Assembly (NCBI RefSeq): GCF_003711515.1
Contig: NW_021167082.1
Location: 1,311,310-1,375,309, forward strand
DNA: 64,000 nucleotides
Direction: 5' to 3'
Origin: Sodiomyces alkalinus F11
Taxonomy: Eukaryota; Ascomycota; Sordariomycetes; Glomerellales; Plectosphaerellaceae
Shown here piece by piece: positions 34,305 to 46,750 of the stretch. Made by a program: the position numbers and the translations under genes. The notes under the pieces were generated by a model. That model was given only the letters and a program-made list of their open reading frames with translations, was not told the origin of the DNA and ran no database searches. The first letter of the stretch is position 1. The number at the start of each line of letters is the position of its first letter.

Positions 34305-36708
34305 ATGAAGGGAGCAAGCGTCGACACCATGCACAATACACAACCCAAAGCTGAATCCGCGCCCGGGTTCGGGTCCGACACCAGAGCCGGGCTCGGGGCA
34401 GGCACTCTGTCTCCGGAGATAGAGATGACCCCGACGACAACAACACCACCACCAACATCATCTCGGCACGCACCCCCGCCACCTGCCCAAGACAAGACGC
34501 AGAATCGCTCCGCGCCGGCTCCTCCTTCCACAGACAACGAAGCCGCCTACAGCGTCAACCATGAGCAGGATCGTGAGCGCTGGTGGACGATCCACCTCTT
34601 CCGTGGCATTCTCCGCGATCTTCGCCGTCGCGCCCCGTACTACGCCAGCGACTGGACCGATGCCTGGGACTATCGCGTCGTCCCGGCCACCGTCTACATG
34701 TACTTTGCCAAGTGAGTTCGTCCCCTTGACCTCCTACCCGGGCCGGACTAACTCGAGCCTTTCAGCATCCTTCCCGCGCTGGCTTTCTCCCTCGACATGT
34801 TCGCCAGCACCGACTCGAGCTTCGGTGTGAATGAGGTTCTCCTCGCTTCTGTCCTTGGTTCTGTCCTTTTCGCCCTCTTTTCATGCCAGCCTCTTGTCAT
34901 CGTTGGTGTTACTGGTCCTATCACCGTCTTCAACTAGTTGGTTGTCCCTCTCCCTCCTCCCTCCTACTCCTTTTTCCTTTCTCGTTTCCCTTGCCATTCT
35001 CATCAATGGTCTGACCGCATCGCCCCAGCACCGTGTACAATATCATGCAGCCCACCGGCGTCAATTACCTGGGCTTCATGTGCTGGATCGGAATGTAAGT
35101 CGACTTGACTCTCCCTTTAATCCTCGACCAACCCAACTTTCATGTCGGGAAAAAGGAAAGGGGAAAAAAAAAAAGAAAAAAAAAAACTTACACCTCTTCA
35201 CCCCCCCCAGATGGTCCCTTATCCTCCACTGGATCCTCGCCATCACAAACTCGTGCAACTGGCTCCGCTGGGTGACCCGCTTTCCCTGCGACATCTTCGG
35301 CTTCTACGTCGCCTTCATCTACCTCCAAAAGGGCATCCAGGTCCTCGAGCGGCTCGGCGATGGCGATGGCGATGCCTTCTACCTCTCCATCGTCGCCGCC
35401 CTCCTCGTCTTCATGGTGGCCTACGTCCTCGGCGAGCTGGGTTCCGCCACCGCCCTCTTCCACCACCACGTTCGCGTTTTCCTCCGCGACTACGGGACGC
35501 CTCTCACCATCATCTTCTTTACCGGCTTCGTCCATCTTGGCCGCATGGGGGATACACCCCTCGAAGTCCTCCCGACCGGCACCGCGTTTATGCCCACCGC
35601 TGACCGGAACTGGGTGGTGCCCTTTTGGGACCTGTCTGTCGGCGACATCTTTCTTGCCCTTCCGTTTGCTGTTCTTCTGACCATTTTGTTCTGGTTCGAT
35701 CATAATGGTATGCTCCAGCGAAATCCTCTTTTCTTCTTCATCCCCCTTCCCACTTTCCTTACATACAAGACCATCATGCTGACCAACCCAGTATCCTCCC
35801 TCATCGCCCAGGGCACCGAGTTCCCCCTCCGCAAACCCCCCGGTTTCCACTGGGACATATTCCTCCTCGGCCTCATCATCGGCATCTCCGGCATCCTAGG
35901 GCTCCCATTCCCCAACGGCCTGATCCCGCAAGCCCCCTTCCACACCGAAGCCCTCACCGTCCGCCGCGTCCTCCCGATACTGGACGAAAAGGGCCAACCG
36001 ACCGGCGGCCACGTCGTCGAGCCCACCCACGTAGTCGAGCAGCGCGTCTCCAACCTCGCCCAAGGCCTGCTGACCCTCGTGACCATGACAGCGCCGCTGC
36101 TCACCGTGCTGCACCTCGTCCCCCACGGCGTCCTGGCCGGCCTCTTCTTCATCATGGGCGTCCAGGCCCTCATCGACAACGGCATGACCGCGAAGATGCT
36201 CTACCTCGCCCGCGACCGCACCCTCACATCGCCGTCCCACCCCCTGCGCGCCCTGCCGCGCCGCCGCGCCATCTGGGCCTTCGTCGCCGTCGAGCTCTTC
36301 GCCTTTGGCGCCACCTTCGCCATCACCCAGACCATCGCGGCCGTGGGGTTCCCCGTCGTCATCATGCTGCTGATCCCCGTCCGCGCTCTGCTCCTGCCGA
36401 AATGGTTCACGGCCAAGGAGCTCGCCACGCTGGACGCCCCCACGGCGTCGCCTTTCACCATGGAGAATGTCGGTGGGGGGTCGTTTGGGGGCGCGTCGGG
36501 ACGTTCGTCTATTGATGACGGTCGCGGCGGCGCTTCGGATGGGGTGGGAGGACTATCCCGTTCTAGTAGCGCTGCTGTCGGCTGGGAACAGAACCGGGAC
36601 GAGAGGTCCCGGTCGCGCCTTGGCCGGAGGAGGACGAGGAGCCAGGAGGGACTTGCGGAGGAAGGGTTTGCATCCCGCCGGTCATCTATCCAGCGGGGAG
36701 CATATTGA
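34305..36708 (+). CDS. BOR1: Bor1/SLC4-type anion (borate/bicarbonate) transporter
   Basis: Membrane anion transporter of the HCO3-transporter family; yeast Bor1 exports borate at the plasma membrane. Exons 34305-34711, 34766-34936, 35029-35094, 35211-35707 and 35792-36708 give 685 residues, all phases closing. After a disordered Thr/Pro-rich N-terminus come family blocks DWTDAWDYRVVPATVYMYF, VGVTGPITVFNYTVYNIMQ, WSLILHWILAITNSCNWL, CDIFGFYVAFIYL, HNVSSLIAQGTEFPLRKPPG and MGVQALIDNGMTAKM, with about a dozen hydrophobic segments. The start is the first ATG in frame before the conserved core; an ATG at 34329 is an alternative. Intron 34937-35028 has a GTTGGT donor. Intron 35708-35791 (84 nt) has no in-frame stop. 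The tail is Gly/Ser/Arg-rich. The exact ion is inferred from the family. Confidence 0.92.
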
Positions 36709-38791
36709 AGTGAAAGGCCCAGTTTTGGGCTTTTTGTCTCGAATTTCACGCGAGCATTTGATCACATTTCTTGGTGGAGCACGGCATAAAACTACGCCAT
36801 GCGCTACATGAGAAGAGAGAGAAGAAAAGAGGAAGAAAAAGAAGAAAGAAAAAAAAAGGGGTGGAGGAGGAGGGATCGTCAACATTCACTAAAGACGCCG
36901 CTGTTCAACTGACTAGAATGGTCGGGTTCCGGGGACGATACGACACTAGCTGAGGAAGTGCTAGAGTGTCAAATACGGGGGACTAGTGAAGCAGGTTTAC
37001 TATTCACTGGCAGAGTAATAACGCGGAATTCCCATTACAGGGATCAGGAGAAGCAGGGCTTCGTTTGGGCTGCCATGCCCATCATCACATCTACACTCAT
37101 TTTCGGGCCGGACATTGGACATGATAGTTAGTGCGCGGATCAGATAGGTCGATAATCCACCTTGATCGACCTCGCTGCAGTCCTCAGACACAAAGTCGAG
37201 TCGTGGCTACCTAGCATAAGAAGACAGCCCCGTTTCGGGGTTCTCTCCTTTTTTTTTTTTTTTTTTTTTTTTTTCCCTACGGCCCATACTCTTCTTCAAC
37301 CCCCGATATTTTCGAGTTTTATGAACCCACAGAGACGAAAAATGAAAGGGGCGCGGGCGTGGCGAAGGGGAACCTCATCACAGCGGCTGGGTGCCTGCAT
37401 AATATCTGCTCTTCAGACGAGGAGCCAACCTACGTCGGACTTGGACCCATTCTATAAGGTACGTGATCCTCATCATCCCATGTCGCAGCTCCCGAGGCTC
37501 CATCCGACCCTCAGATATCGGGAGCTGGTACGATGGTATGACGAGAAGTATCCGAGTCCAGGGCGGCGACCGAGAAATGCCCACTTTCCGCAAGATACTC
37601 TGGGGTCCCAAAAAGGGGCATCGCTCCGGGACTTCATGCAGCTACCCATTTGCCCGGGTTTCCTGCTGGGGTAGACTGAGAGAGAGAGAGTCGGTAACTT
37701 ATCGGGGACATATCCCTGCTCTAAACGTAAGAACTATACCCCGGTCCTTGAGAGGAAGAGATGCTGGCAGCCAAGGTGGGCGACTCGGATTGTGTGACCA
37801 GATATATAGAGCTTCAATACCGAGACTCTCTCACCAGTGTGCCGACGTCGCCACTCCCAGCCGACAAAGGCCTGCCTGCCCAGGTCCAGCGAGGCAGAAA
37901 GCAATAAAGAAGTGTAGTACAAGCCGCAGAAGCAAGTGTCTTTCTATCCGCCTCTGATCAGAAACCGTAATGCTCTTCTGAACAGACGCCGGTTCTATCT
38001 TGTAAGAGATCCGCCCACAAATGAACGGGCAAAGTCCAATCTGAGCCTGGGATATACAGCAGACAGCCCCAAGCTATGACCAAAAACGAGAAGAAATATG
38101 AAGAAGATCAATGATGAATAAAAAGAAATAAGAAGAGAAGGAAGGAAACGAGGGACTTCGAAAGGAAATGAAAATCGAAAGGAGAATAGAGAAGTAAGAA
38201 AACAGGAACCCGAAACCATGTCACGAAGAATCTCCGAGGATAGCAGTGCCCTGATACTATCCCATGCCCTCTTCCTTTGCCTCCCTGTAGCCGTAGCCAG
38301 GCTGATCTTCGCGAGCTCCACGGATATCAACGAGAGCCCCCAGGAAACAGGTCCCATCTGAACACAGTAAACCGTTGTATGGATGCGTGGTATATATGGT
38401 ATCCAGTAGAAAGAACAGAAAAAAAGAAGAAAGGAAAGGAAAAAAACAAAAAAGAAAAGAAAAAGAAAAAAAGAAAGAAAAGAAAAAACCAAGTACCGAA
38501 CAAGTCGCTGGCACACAGCTCTCCAGTTTCACAGCCCAGCTATGGCTGGAAAAAATATACAATGGCCCTGGGTTGAAGAGCAAAGCACCGCAGGGGCCTA
38601 GATGGTGAGATATGTGGCGAGAAGAGAAGTGGATGGATATAAAAAGGAGACGAATCTTCGTCTTGTCGTAACTCTTCGCTTCGTCATCGGTATCTGTTTT
38701 CATAAAAGAAAGATAATAGAAAGGGGCCACGTGGGTCGGTCCCCTCTCTTGAGCGTTCCAACATCTTGTCCGGAAAATATTGTTTTTTTTT
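36709..38791. other. Convergent intergenic region with purine and poly-T tracts
   Basis: Between the 3' ends of the Bor1-like gene (+) and the homeobox gene (-). Holds purine-rich tracts at about 36809-36872 and 38410-38490 and an unbroken poly-T run of about 26 bases at 37249-37274. Open frames such as 37162-37674 span the poly-T and show no conserved sequence. No gene is supported. Confidence 0.45.
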
Positions 38792-41129
38792 TTACGCCGG
38801 ATTGCCGTAGGCATGCGAACCAGGCGCCGAAGTAGGCGTTCCGATAGGCATCGTGAAGCCCCTCTTCCGCTTCAACGACGAGCCGTGTCCAAAGTCCGAT
38901 GATCCGTACTCATCTCCGCCGGCTCGTTGATCGCCAGGCCCTAGATGACCAGCCCCAAAGTTCTCCCGCATGGGCGTCCTTCCCGAGTTGGTCGCGCTGC
39001 CGCCGTGGAAGGCTTGGGAGAAGTCGCTAGGGGGCGCCATCGGGGCGCTCAGTTGAGGCATGCTGTAGTCCTGCATGTTGCTACCGCCGCTCCCGCCGGC
39101 CGCCCGCCCTTCCGACGCACCGCTGCCGGGTGTCCGGGAGAACGAAAAGTCCAGGGGCGCCGTCAGAGGGGCGGACGGGAAACCGGCCGAGTATGCTGCG
39201 ACGGTGGAGGGAGCGCCTCCGAAATGGGGTGCCGTGGTCGGGGACGCCTGCGATGTACTGTTGCTATCTCCGCCGCCGCCGGCAGAGTTCGGGTGGGGAC
39301 CGGGAGATTGGGCGCTTGCGTTGGGATGGCGGTACTGGTTACGGAGGTCGAGACCTAGCGGGAATGTCGCAGACGAAGCGCGGCCCCTCAGTTTGCCCTG
39401 CGAAGTTTGTGGCATGTTTGGTGATTGGTAGCCTGGGTAGTTCATATTGGAAGGGGATCGAATCGTGTGCCCTGCTTTACGAAAGTCGGTCAGAATCATC
39501 CTGTAGTAAGGCCTGCCGCCAAAAGTCACCACGGTCAAGGGGAAGACAGGTGAAAATCTCCCTACCAGAATAAGGCGAGTCGAACCCTCCGAGACTGCTT
39601 CCCGGTGTGTTGCTGTTCATTTGTTCTGCTTGATAGACGGGTTGGGCCCGCCCACCAGGACTCGCGCTATCCCCCGAATACGTTGTATAGTCGATCGAGT
39701 CGCCCTTCCAGGACATGCCCGCACGTAGCGGCGATTGGAGGTTCTCGGATCTGGTTCTAGACAGCGTGTCTCTCAGCTGAAGGGGTTGAAGAGGACGGGC
39801 CTGCTGTCGGTTATGCATCATGCCCTGGTCCAAGCTTCCCTGTCGTCCCAGCACGTTGGGCTGCCTTGGTGGTGGTGCCCTTGCGCCCATGGATCCCGAC
39901 GCGTGACTGCCGTACCCATATCGCTGGTCGTTGGTGGAAGGAGACAGCGGTGATAGGAGATCCGGGCTGCTCATCGGAGCCGACGGGCCGAATCGGATGT
40001 TTCCGAACGCCGGGCTCAGACCTGTCGGTGACATATGGTCGTCTCTTTCCGACCGTCGCACGTCGACCACCAAGGGGGGCATCATGTGTTCCGCATAGCC
40101 CGATGGGTTGAAGTCAACAGGGGAGGAGACGGATCCCCCGAGCCCCCGTACTGCGCCGTATGGAGAGTGGAGCGCCTGTACGTTGTCAAAGTCGTCCGGA
40201 ACAGCGCGCATCTTGATCAAGCGCTCTCGGTCGTCTGCCGTCAATCTCTTGATCTTGGCCCGCCTTTGATCGTTGTCAGCGAGTTGGCCCTGTTTAGATA
40301 GGGACCATAGGGTGGGAGAACCGCATCGCTCCGAAGGCTCGCTTACCGATTCTGAAACCATACTTGAACCTGCCGCGGGCTCAATCCGGGGATCTCTCGG
40401 GACAGACGTTCTCTGTGGGCTGCATCTGGGTGTGGTTGTTTGGCGAATTCGCTCATCAGAAATCGGGTCTGCTGATGGGTGAGCCTATTCAATAGAGAAG
40501 GAAACATAGTCAGCGGGTTTGAAGGAGCCCTTCCCTTCTACGAAGTTCCCCTGATCAGATCCGTACCGGAAACGCTTCATCTTCTTCCGTTGAGCAATCC
40601 GCTCAGCGGCGGTTTGTGGCTCTCCTGAATGATCTCCTCCCTCCATGTCCATCTCCTCTTCGTCGACAATCTCGTCATCGTCCTCTTTTCGACCGGACCA
40701 CTTCTGCAGCTTCGCTTGATCCGATGACATGTCCGCACTTTGCCCAGCTGATGACGCCGAACTCAGGGGTTGTGAAACTCGCGATGGATCCATGGAGCCC
40801 AAGCTCTCTGCCTGGCCCAGATCGGCTGCTTTATTCGCATGGGATTTGCCCGGCTGCGGCTCGGCTTGCTCAGGGATGGGAGATGATTGTTTGGTTTGCC
40901 CTGGAACCAATGGATGTGCACTTTCACGACGAGGTGCGGTGGACAGCTCTGGCTCTACCTTGGCAGCGCCCTCGCCGTTGCTGCCGCTTTGCTCCCGTGC
41001 GACGCTCCCGGCGTCATGTCCAGCTTCATAGGGTGAAGAGAAGGTGTGGTTCTCTGGAGGCAAGTATGAATATGGCCCCTGCCAGTCCGGATGTGTTGAC
41101 AATGAGGCGTCGAAAGGGTGGTTGGACAT
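38792..41129 (-). CDS. Homeobox transcription factor
   Basis: Exons 41129-40567, 40484-40347, 40263-39566 and 39474-38792 encode 693 residues; all phases close. The homeodomain is split over three exons (about residues 180-245): KKMKRFRLTHQQTRFLMSEF, HRERLSREIPGLSPRQ, then the recognition helix QVWFQNRRAKIKRL with the invariant W-F-x-N-R. The intron inside the recognition helix (40346-40264) has a GCTGAC branch site near an AAAG acceptor. N-terminal to it lies an acidic, Glu/Asp-rich linker (DDDEIVDEEEMDMEGGD). The C-terminal 440 residues are Ser/Gly/Pro-rich and likely regulatory. The start MSNHPFDASL is chosen; an in-frame ATG at 41225 would add 32 residues. Related fungal homeobox proteins act in development and conidiation; the specific role here is unknown. 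Confidence 0.9.
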
Positions 41130-41847
41130 CCGTGGCGGATCCAAAACTGGTCTCCGAGACGTCTTCTCGTACTTTTTGAAAGGCCACTGGCTGGATTCGG
41201 TGTTAGGGCGCCTGGTGGCTAGCATTGGGAAGAAGAACTCGACTGGACGGTGGGATAGCGATGCTAAAAGTTGCCCTGACTCGATATTGGACCGGGGGCC
41301 GGAGGAAAGAACGAGCGTTTGATGGCGTCACGTAAGCCTGTTTGTTCGTCGACTGAAAGAGCGGTAGCGTTCCTCTCCTCGCTACTACGCAAGTACAAAG
41401 GTTCAGAGGGGTCTACTGGGAGGTCCCCTCCCTGGGCTAGTATTTTCCGTGCGTTGGGCGTCTTCGTGTGGGTGCGGCAAGAAGGTAGAAGAGACGGGAA
41501 GCTGGATCAATAGGCTGGACCTGTACAAGGGGCAAAAGAAAGAACTTTTGAGTATGGACGTCTTAATTGGAACTAATAGAGGGCGTCCTTCAGGCCCTGG
41601 TGCAGTCGGGGCTTAAGCTGTAAGTAAAGTTGCAGGAGTGCTGTCGTCGTGGACGAGATGCTAAAAGCGCCGAGATTCGGGTAGGCGGGTAGCTCTCCGG
41701 TGACACCAAGCCCGCAAGCCGACCTAGGCGCCCGGAGTGAGAGACGATGGACGGGCGGTGCAGGGTGGGGGGGGATGTCTCTTCTTGAAGGAAGCATGAA
41801 GATCCGAGGGAATACGGCAGGGACAGCGTCGAAAGCAACTACCGTTC

Positions 41848-41850
<3 letters not shown>

Positions 41851-41879
<29 letters not shown>
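41851..41879 (+). repeat. AG dinucleotide microsatellite
   Basis: About fourteen AG units upstream of the homeobox gene, in purine-rich surroundings. Confidence 0.95.
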
Positions 41880-41887
<8 letters not shown>

Positions 41888-42190
41888 GAAGAGACGAGGT
41901 CCGTTCGTGCAAAGGGAATATAAGAAAATGAAAATGAAAAAGAAAATGAAAAAGAGATCCAGAAAGCAAGGTCGACTTGGCTTTCCCCAGGTTTCACGAG
42001 CAGGACAATATAATAATAATTATCGTAAGGTGATGGACAAGAGAAATTCGGGAGTGCGTATGCGGGGACCAGGGGGCGGACGGAAGGGGCAGGGAGGGAG
42101 GGATGGAACCCGGAGAGAGTAGGAAATGCCCTCTGCATCTACAACGTATGTACGAATAGATTTGACAGGGCTCTGCTGAGCATCGCGGAT

Positions 42191-42234
42191 CCAGAGGCCA
42201 TCCAGGGGCCATCCAGAGGCCATCCAGAGGCCAT
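42191..42234 (+). repeat. 11-bp tandem repeat, four units
   Basis: Units of CCAGAGGCCAT at 42191, 42202 (one change), 42213 and 42224, with a degenerate fifth unit. Each unit contains a GGCC core. Confidence 0.92.
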
Positions 42235-45200
42235 CCAGAAGGCCCCTGTCCAATGACTGTATCCGTACATGTATATCCCTGCCCTTCCGATGACGACGGT
42301 GAGATCAGTACCGAAAGGTGCGAATTGCCGCCTATTATCCATGCGGAGGAATGTCGAGAACCGATCCGAGTAGACGCATGGGGTGATGGGGTGCATGCTA
42401 CCTAATAATCATTACGGAGTAATTACTTCGTAGCTTAACAGATATTAGTCCTCTCCAGAACCACAAGACGTGCGGTGGGCCATCTTGGGGAGTGGTCAAG
42501 TTGGAGAGCATCGTGACGGGGTTGCTTTCGGTATGCGATGTGGATGTGGATGTGGGTTGGGTACGTTGTACGTATGTAGGTAATGTTGTAATGTTGTAGG
42601 CTGGCCCCCTCGAAAATCATGACAGTTCCGGGTTATGCCTGTCAGCCTTTTCACCCCAGTCCCAGGCCCGTTGAGTGGAATCTCTGTGCACTCCCGCTGG
42701 CTCCGTTATCCGTCATCCTCAGCTTCTTGAGAGCACGGGGGGCCCCTCAGCGGTCACTAATCACTAGTGTCCCGGGTCGCTGGAGTTCTCTTACCTTTCG
42801 AGTCGCGCCGTCTGCCTGAGAGCCCTTCGGCTGAACGGTTAATGCTGTGTTACGAGCATCCGTAACGAAGCATAGGATGGCGTGTGTGAGTAGTAGGAAG
42901 ACTAGGAAGACTGGCAATGTTGTTTTCGCCTGCATTCTCCGTTTTGGGTCCTTGGGAGGCCAGTCACCGGACGGCCATGTCATGCCAGCAAGGCCAATCC
43001 TCGCCTGTACATGAGATTTGAAGAGATTAGAAGCCCACAAGGCCATCCTCTAGATTCATGAGAGGTGCAGCGCAGCCTGGAAGAATGTGGTGACTGTGGT
43101 TTCAAGACATGGTTGAGCGATCAACACCCCCCCCCCCAAGTTCCCCCCCAGTCCCCTGATCTCAAATTATCGGGGGATCGTTGCCCTAGAGAGAGCTGAG
43201 AGCAGTTGCCAGAGATAAAGACGCAACTTCATTGGCTGGGTCGCGATTTCTTTCTCTCGACTCCCACGGCTGAGTGCAGTGCCGTGCCCATTGTCGAGGA
43301 CAGGTTGTAACCCCTGAGCCCGACGCCAATAGGGAGAGGTGGACGAACCGGGGAGGGGTGGCGCTGGGAATCCGTGGGCAGGGTGTGCGACAGGAAACGT
43401 TTAGGGGAGGGGGGAACAAAGGAGTGTGAGTGGGCTCACATCGACAGCGACAGCGGCCATGCAGACGACCCCGGGGGGTAGAAGAAGCGAGACAACATCC
43501 CCAGAAGGGAACCACGGTACCATGGAGCCGAAAAAAAAAAGAAGGAAAAGGAAAAGGAAAAGAAAAGAAAACAATAAAAAGAAAAAGAGAAAAAAATTGT
43601 GGCTGGCCCACGGCAGGGCCAGATTTATTCAGGGCGTGGCGGTGACAGGGATGGTGAGAATTGACCTGATCACCAAGGCTTCTCGAAAGATGCCGGGGAA
43701 CTACATGGTCAGGGGTTGGACTACACTAGACTGTAGTTGTCCTGTCGTTCGACATTTGTTGCATGATTGATTGACGAACACTCTGTATGGGTGATTCATG
43801 AATTTTCTTTGAAGAGCGAGCCGTATGAGGGAGAAGACACATCGTCATCTACGACCTCTCGAAATGCCATCGACGTGCCCGAGTCTGGTGTGAGTGATGT
43901 ATGTACCGCAATCGAGAAAAAGCTCTCTTCTCTCTACAGAATGCGAGAGCCAGTCCTCAGCGCCCGCATCATCTGCATTTTGTATTTCAACGCTTCGCCG
44001 GATCCCGTGGGAAATTATCCCGAAGCTGCCGGAGGCTGATGGGCGTGTTCCTGCTTCGGTGCAACAGTACATCGTAGAAGTGCTTCCATAAAAAGTAATA
44101 ATTACTTCGTACCTGCCTGACAGTGAAGCAAAGCAGAATGAGAGTTGACTTCTGGACAGGGAATGCTGTATGTAGATCATTTCTGAGATCGGGCGCATGA
44201 TCGTGGCGCGCCGTAAAGCCCGTGCTCTTCTCGGCCGTGGGCAGCAGGCAGCGTATGGGGCTGGGTCACCTCCTCGGTTTCATCCAGGTCGAGGGGTGCG
44301 GGTTAGCGGGGTGCACGACAAAGCGGGTAATAAAGAGTCCTAACTCGAAAAGGCACATTTTCACGGCGGCAGAGCGTACGTTGTAGCCCCCTTCGAATTC
44401 CGTCCCCACCATCGATAGGTAAAGGGAATAGGAAGCAAGCCCTCCATCCATATGTATGTAAGCCAGGTGGCAGGAAGGGAGGGCGGAACGTAACGAGACC
44501 CTCGCCTAAAGAGGGTGCCGGCTCAAATGCGATTGGATGGCGTTTGACTGTACGTTGTATGCCCGATTGACGGATCGAGGCGGGGGTTGAGGTCCTTCAT
44601 TTCCTACAGATACAGGAGTCTCCAGGACGCGCCGCGTGTATGTAGCTTTTGACGACGGACCTACGAAGTCATGCTCAGTGACATGAGTAAGATGAAAATA
44701 AAAAGGCCTTGGCCGTTATGATTTCGATCCGACACCTTGGGGGGGGGGTTTCTTTTTTCCCGCCGCCCCCCTTTTCCTCCCCTTCTTGCGTCACCGTGTA
44801 TTCCATACGGATTGATTTTCCGTGTTGGTTTGGTCTTTGGCGTACAGGGGCTGCCAGAGACCGTGCCAGCCTCGGAGGTTAGTCCTTTGGTCGTTTGGCC
44901 TGGGCTGCTTCTGAGATGACGAGGTGCCACCAATAACGCCACCGGGCAACAATATTCGCAGTTCCACGGCTGTTAGAGACCATACAGACAGATCAAACTC
45001 GCAGGGAAGCAGCAAGGAACCGTGTCTTCGACAATGGGTGCACCGAGTGTTCCAGCTTGACGATGACGAAGATGAGAAGGACAAGCTTTCAACCGAGCCC
45101 GAGACAAGTGAGGATTAGTCTGGGCAGTGTGACCCCAGTTCCGAACCATCGATGCGTCCCGTTTGAGGACTTTGACGGATTGGTCAGGGTGTCACACAAT

Positions 45201-46714
45201 ACCAATCTTATCGCATTGTCAAGACCGCCGGTCAAATGCTTGCGACGGCAGATGTAGACGTACCTACCAGAATGAAAGGGGAAAAAATTGAGAGTGACAG
45301 TGAATGGTAGATGAGATCATTCAAGCAGCTCGAGGGCGTTTGACGATAAGATTACTGGAGGCCAAGGTGATACAAATCCCAAGATACCGGAAGTGGAAAC
45401 CACGTGGTTATTGGTTCATGGAGGGGCATACCTTATGTACCTTAGGCAGTTGGCGACGGTGACACACCTTGTCGTCTTCGAACGTATGTGCTGAGCTTCG
45501 CCGTGAAAATTAAGGACAACAGAGCGACATGTCCCGCCACGTTTGGTCCCGTCGGTTCGGTGCGGTGACACCTAAACCTGTACGTTGTATGTGCCTGGGT
45601 GCTAAGTTCCAGGATTCAGCTAAGATCCCCGGGACCGGTTTAGCTCAAGGTTGATGTCAGATGCCAAGGCCAGAGGATTCAATTTGCGTCAGAGCGGCTG
45701 GTTTGCTGCGTACATAATTACGGAGTACTTACATATTGGTCAGCCCTGGTAAGGAGAATGCTTGGCTGCACAACTCGTACCATTGAATTCAAGCAAAGAA
45801 GGCTAATTCGAGGTTAATCCTAGGGTAAACCTTGGTGATGTGATTTCCGAGCTGTTCCACTCCTCTTTCAGATAACGAGCGGATCGTCACAGGAACCCAT
45901 CGACTATCAAGCACAGGGCTCGGGCTGATCGAAACGGCAACATGGCCGACAACATCGTCGTGGGAGTTCCGGTTGATAGACAGACACACAGTGGACGACG
46001 CGGTCTGATGATTTTGAATAGACGAGATCGAAGAAATCCTGCAAGCTTGAGTGAGACGCAAATGGTGAGCTATGCAAGGGGGACGGCGCCAAGACCTTTT
46101 TTTCCCCCCAGTCTGTACAGTTATTATGACCAGAAGGGGGAAGACATCGAACTTGTTGAATTTGGGGACTCCAGAGCGTACGAAGCCAAAGAATCGTCCT
46201 TGGGAAGGTGGGGTGTTTCAGGAGGCGGGGTGAGAAAAAGATAAGGCAAGTTACAAAGGACCGGACAAAAAGGAGCAGCCACGAAGTCATGGTTAGAGCG
46301 TTAGCTGAGGTACTTTATATTCGACGTACGTAAGGCGAATTTGAAAGTACTTCTGATGGCGGCTTAAGTTCGACGGATCGAATATGTACTTCTGAATGTT
46401 CGACCCCTCCCTCCGCTTTTTTCATCGGTTGTCCTTTCCAATTTCTTTCTTAACAAATAAAAATAAAAAGCTCCAGCATGAATCAATAAAAGGGCAAGGA
46501 GGACGCACTTGCATCGGACCCCTGCCAGGCAATTGTGCGATACGAGACGTATTTAACCGCAACGAGAAGCCAAGACGGCGCAGATCACTTCATGACTGCC
46601 GAGCGTACGAATAGGTATGTGACATTTTCTTCGGAAGACAATTTGATGCATCCGAACACCCACGATCTACGATTCTGCGAAGCACGTTGCACGTTGTAGC
46701 AGGCGCCCGTCGAT

Positions 46715-46750
46715 GCGGTCGTCGCGGTCGTCGCGGTCGTCGCGGTCGTC
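46715..46750 (+). repeat. 9-bp GC-rich tandem repeat, four units
   Basis: Four units of GCGGTCGTC followed by a partial fifth, in otherwise unremarkable intergenic DNA. Confidence 0.92.

Noticed and set aside
37162..37674. 170-codon open frame between the Bor1-like and homeobox genes
   Set aside because: It includes a poly-Phe stretch from a 26-base T run and nothing that looks conserved.
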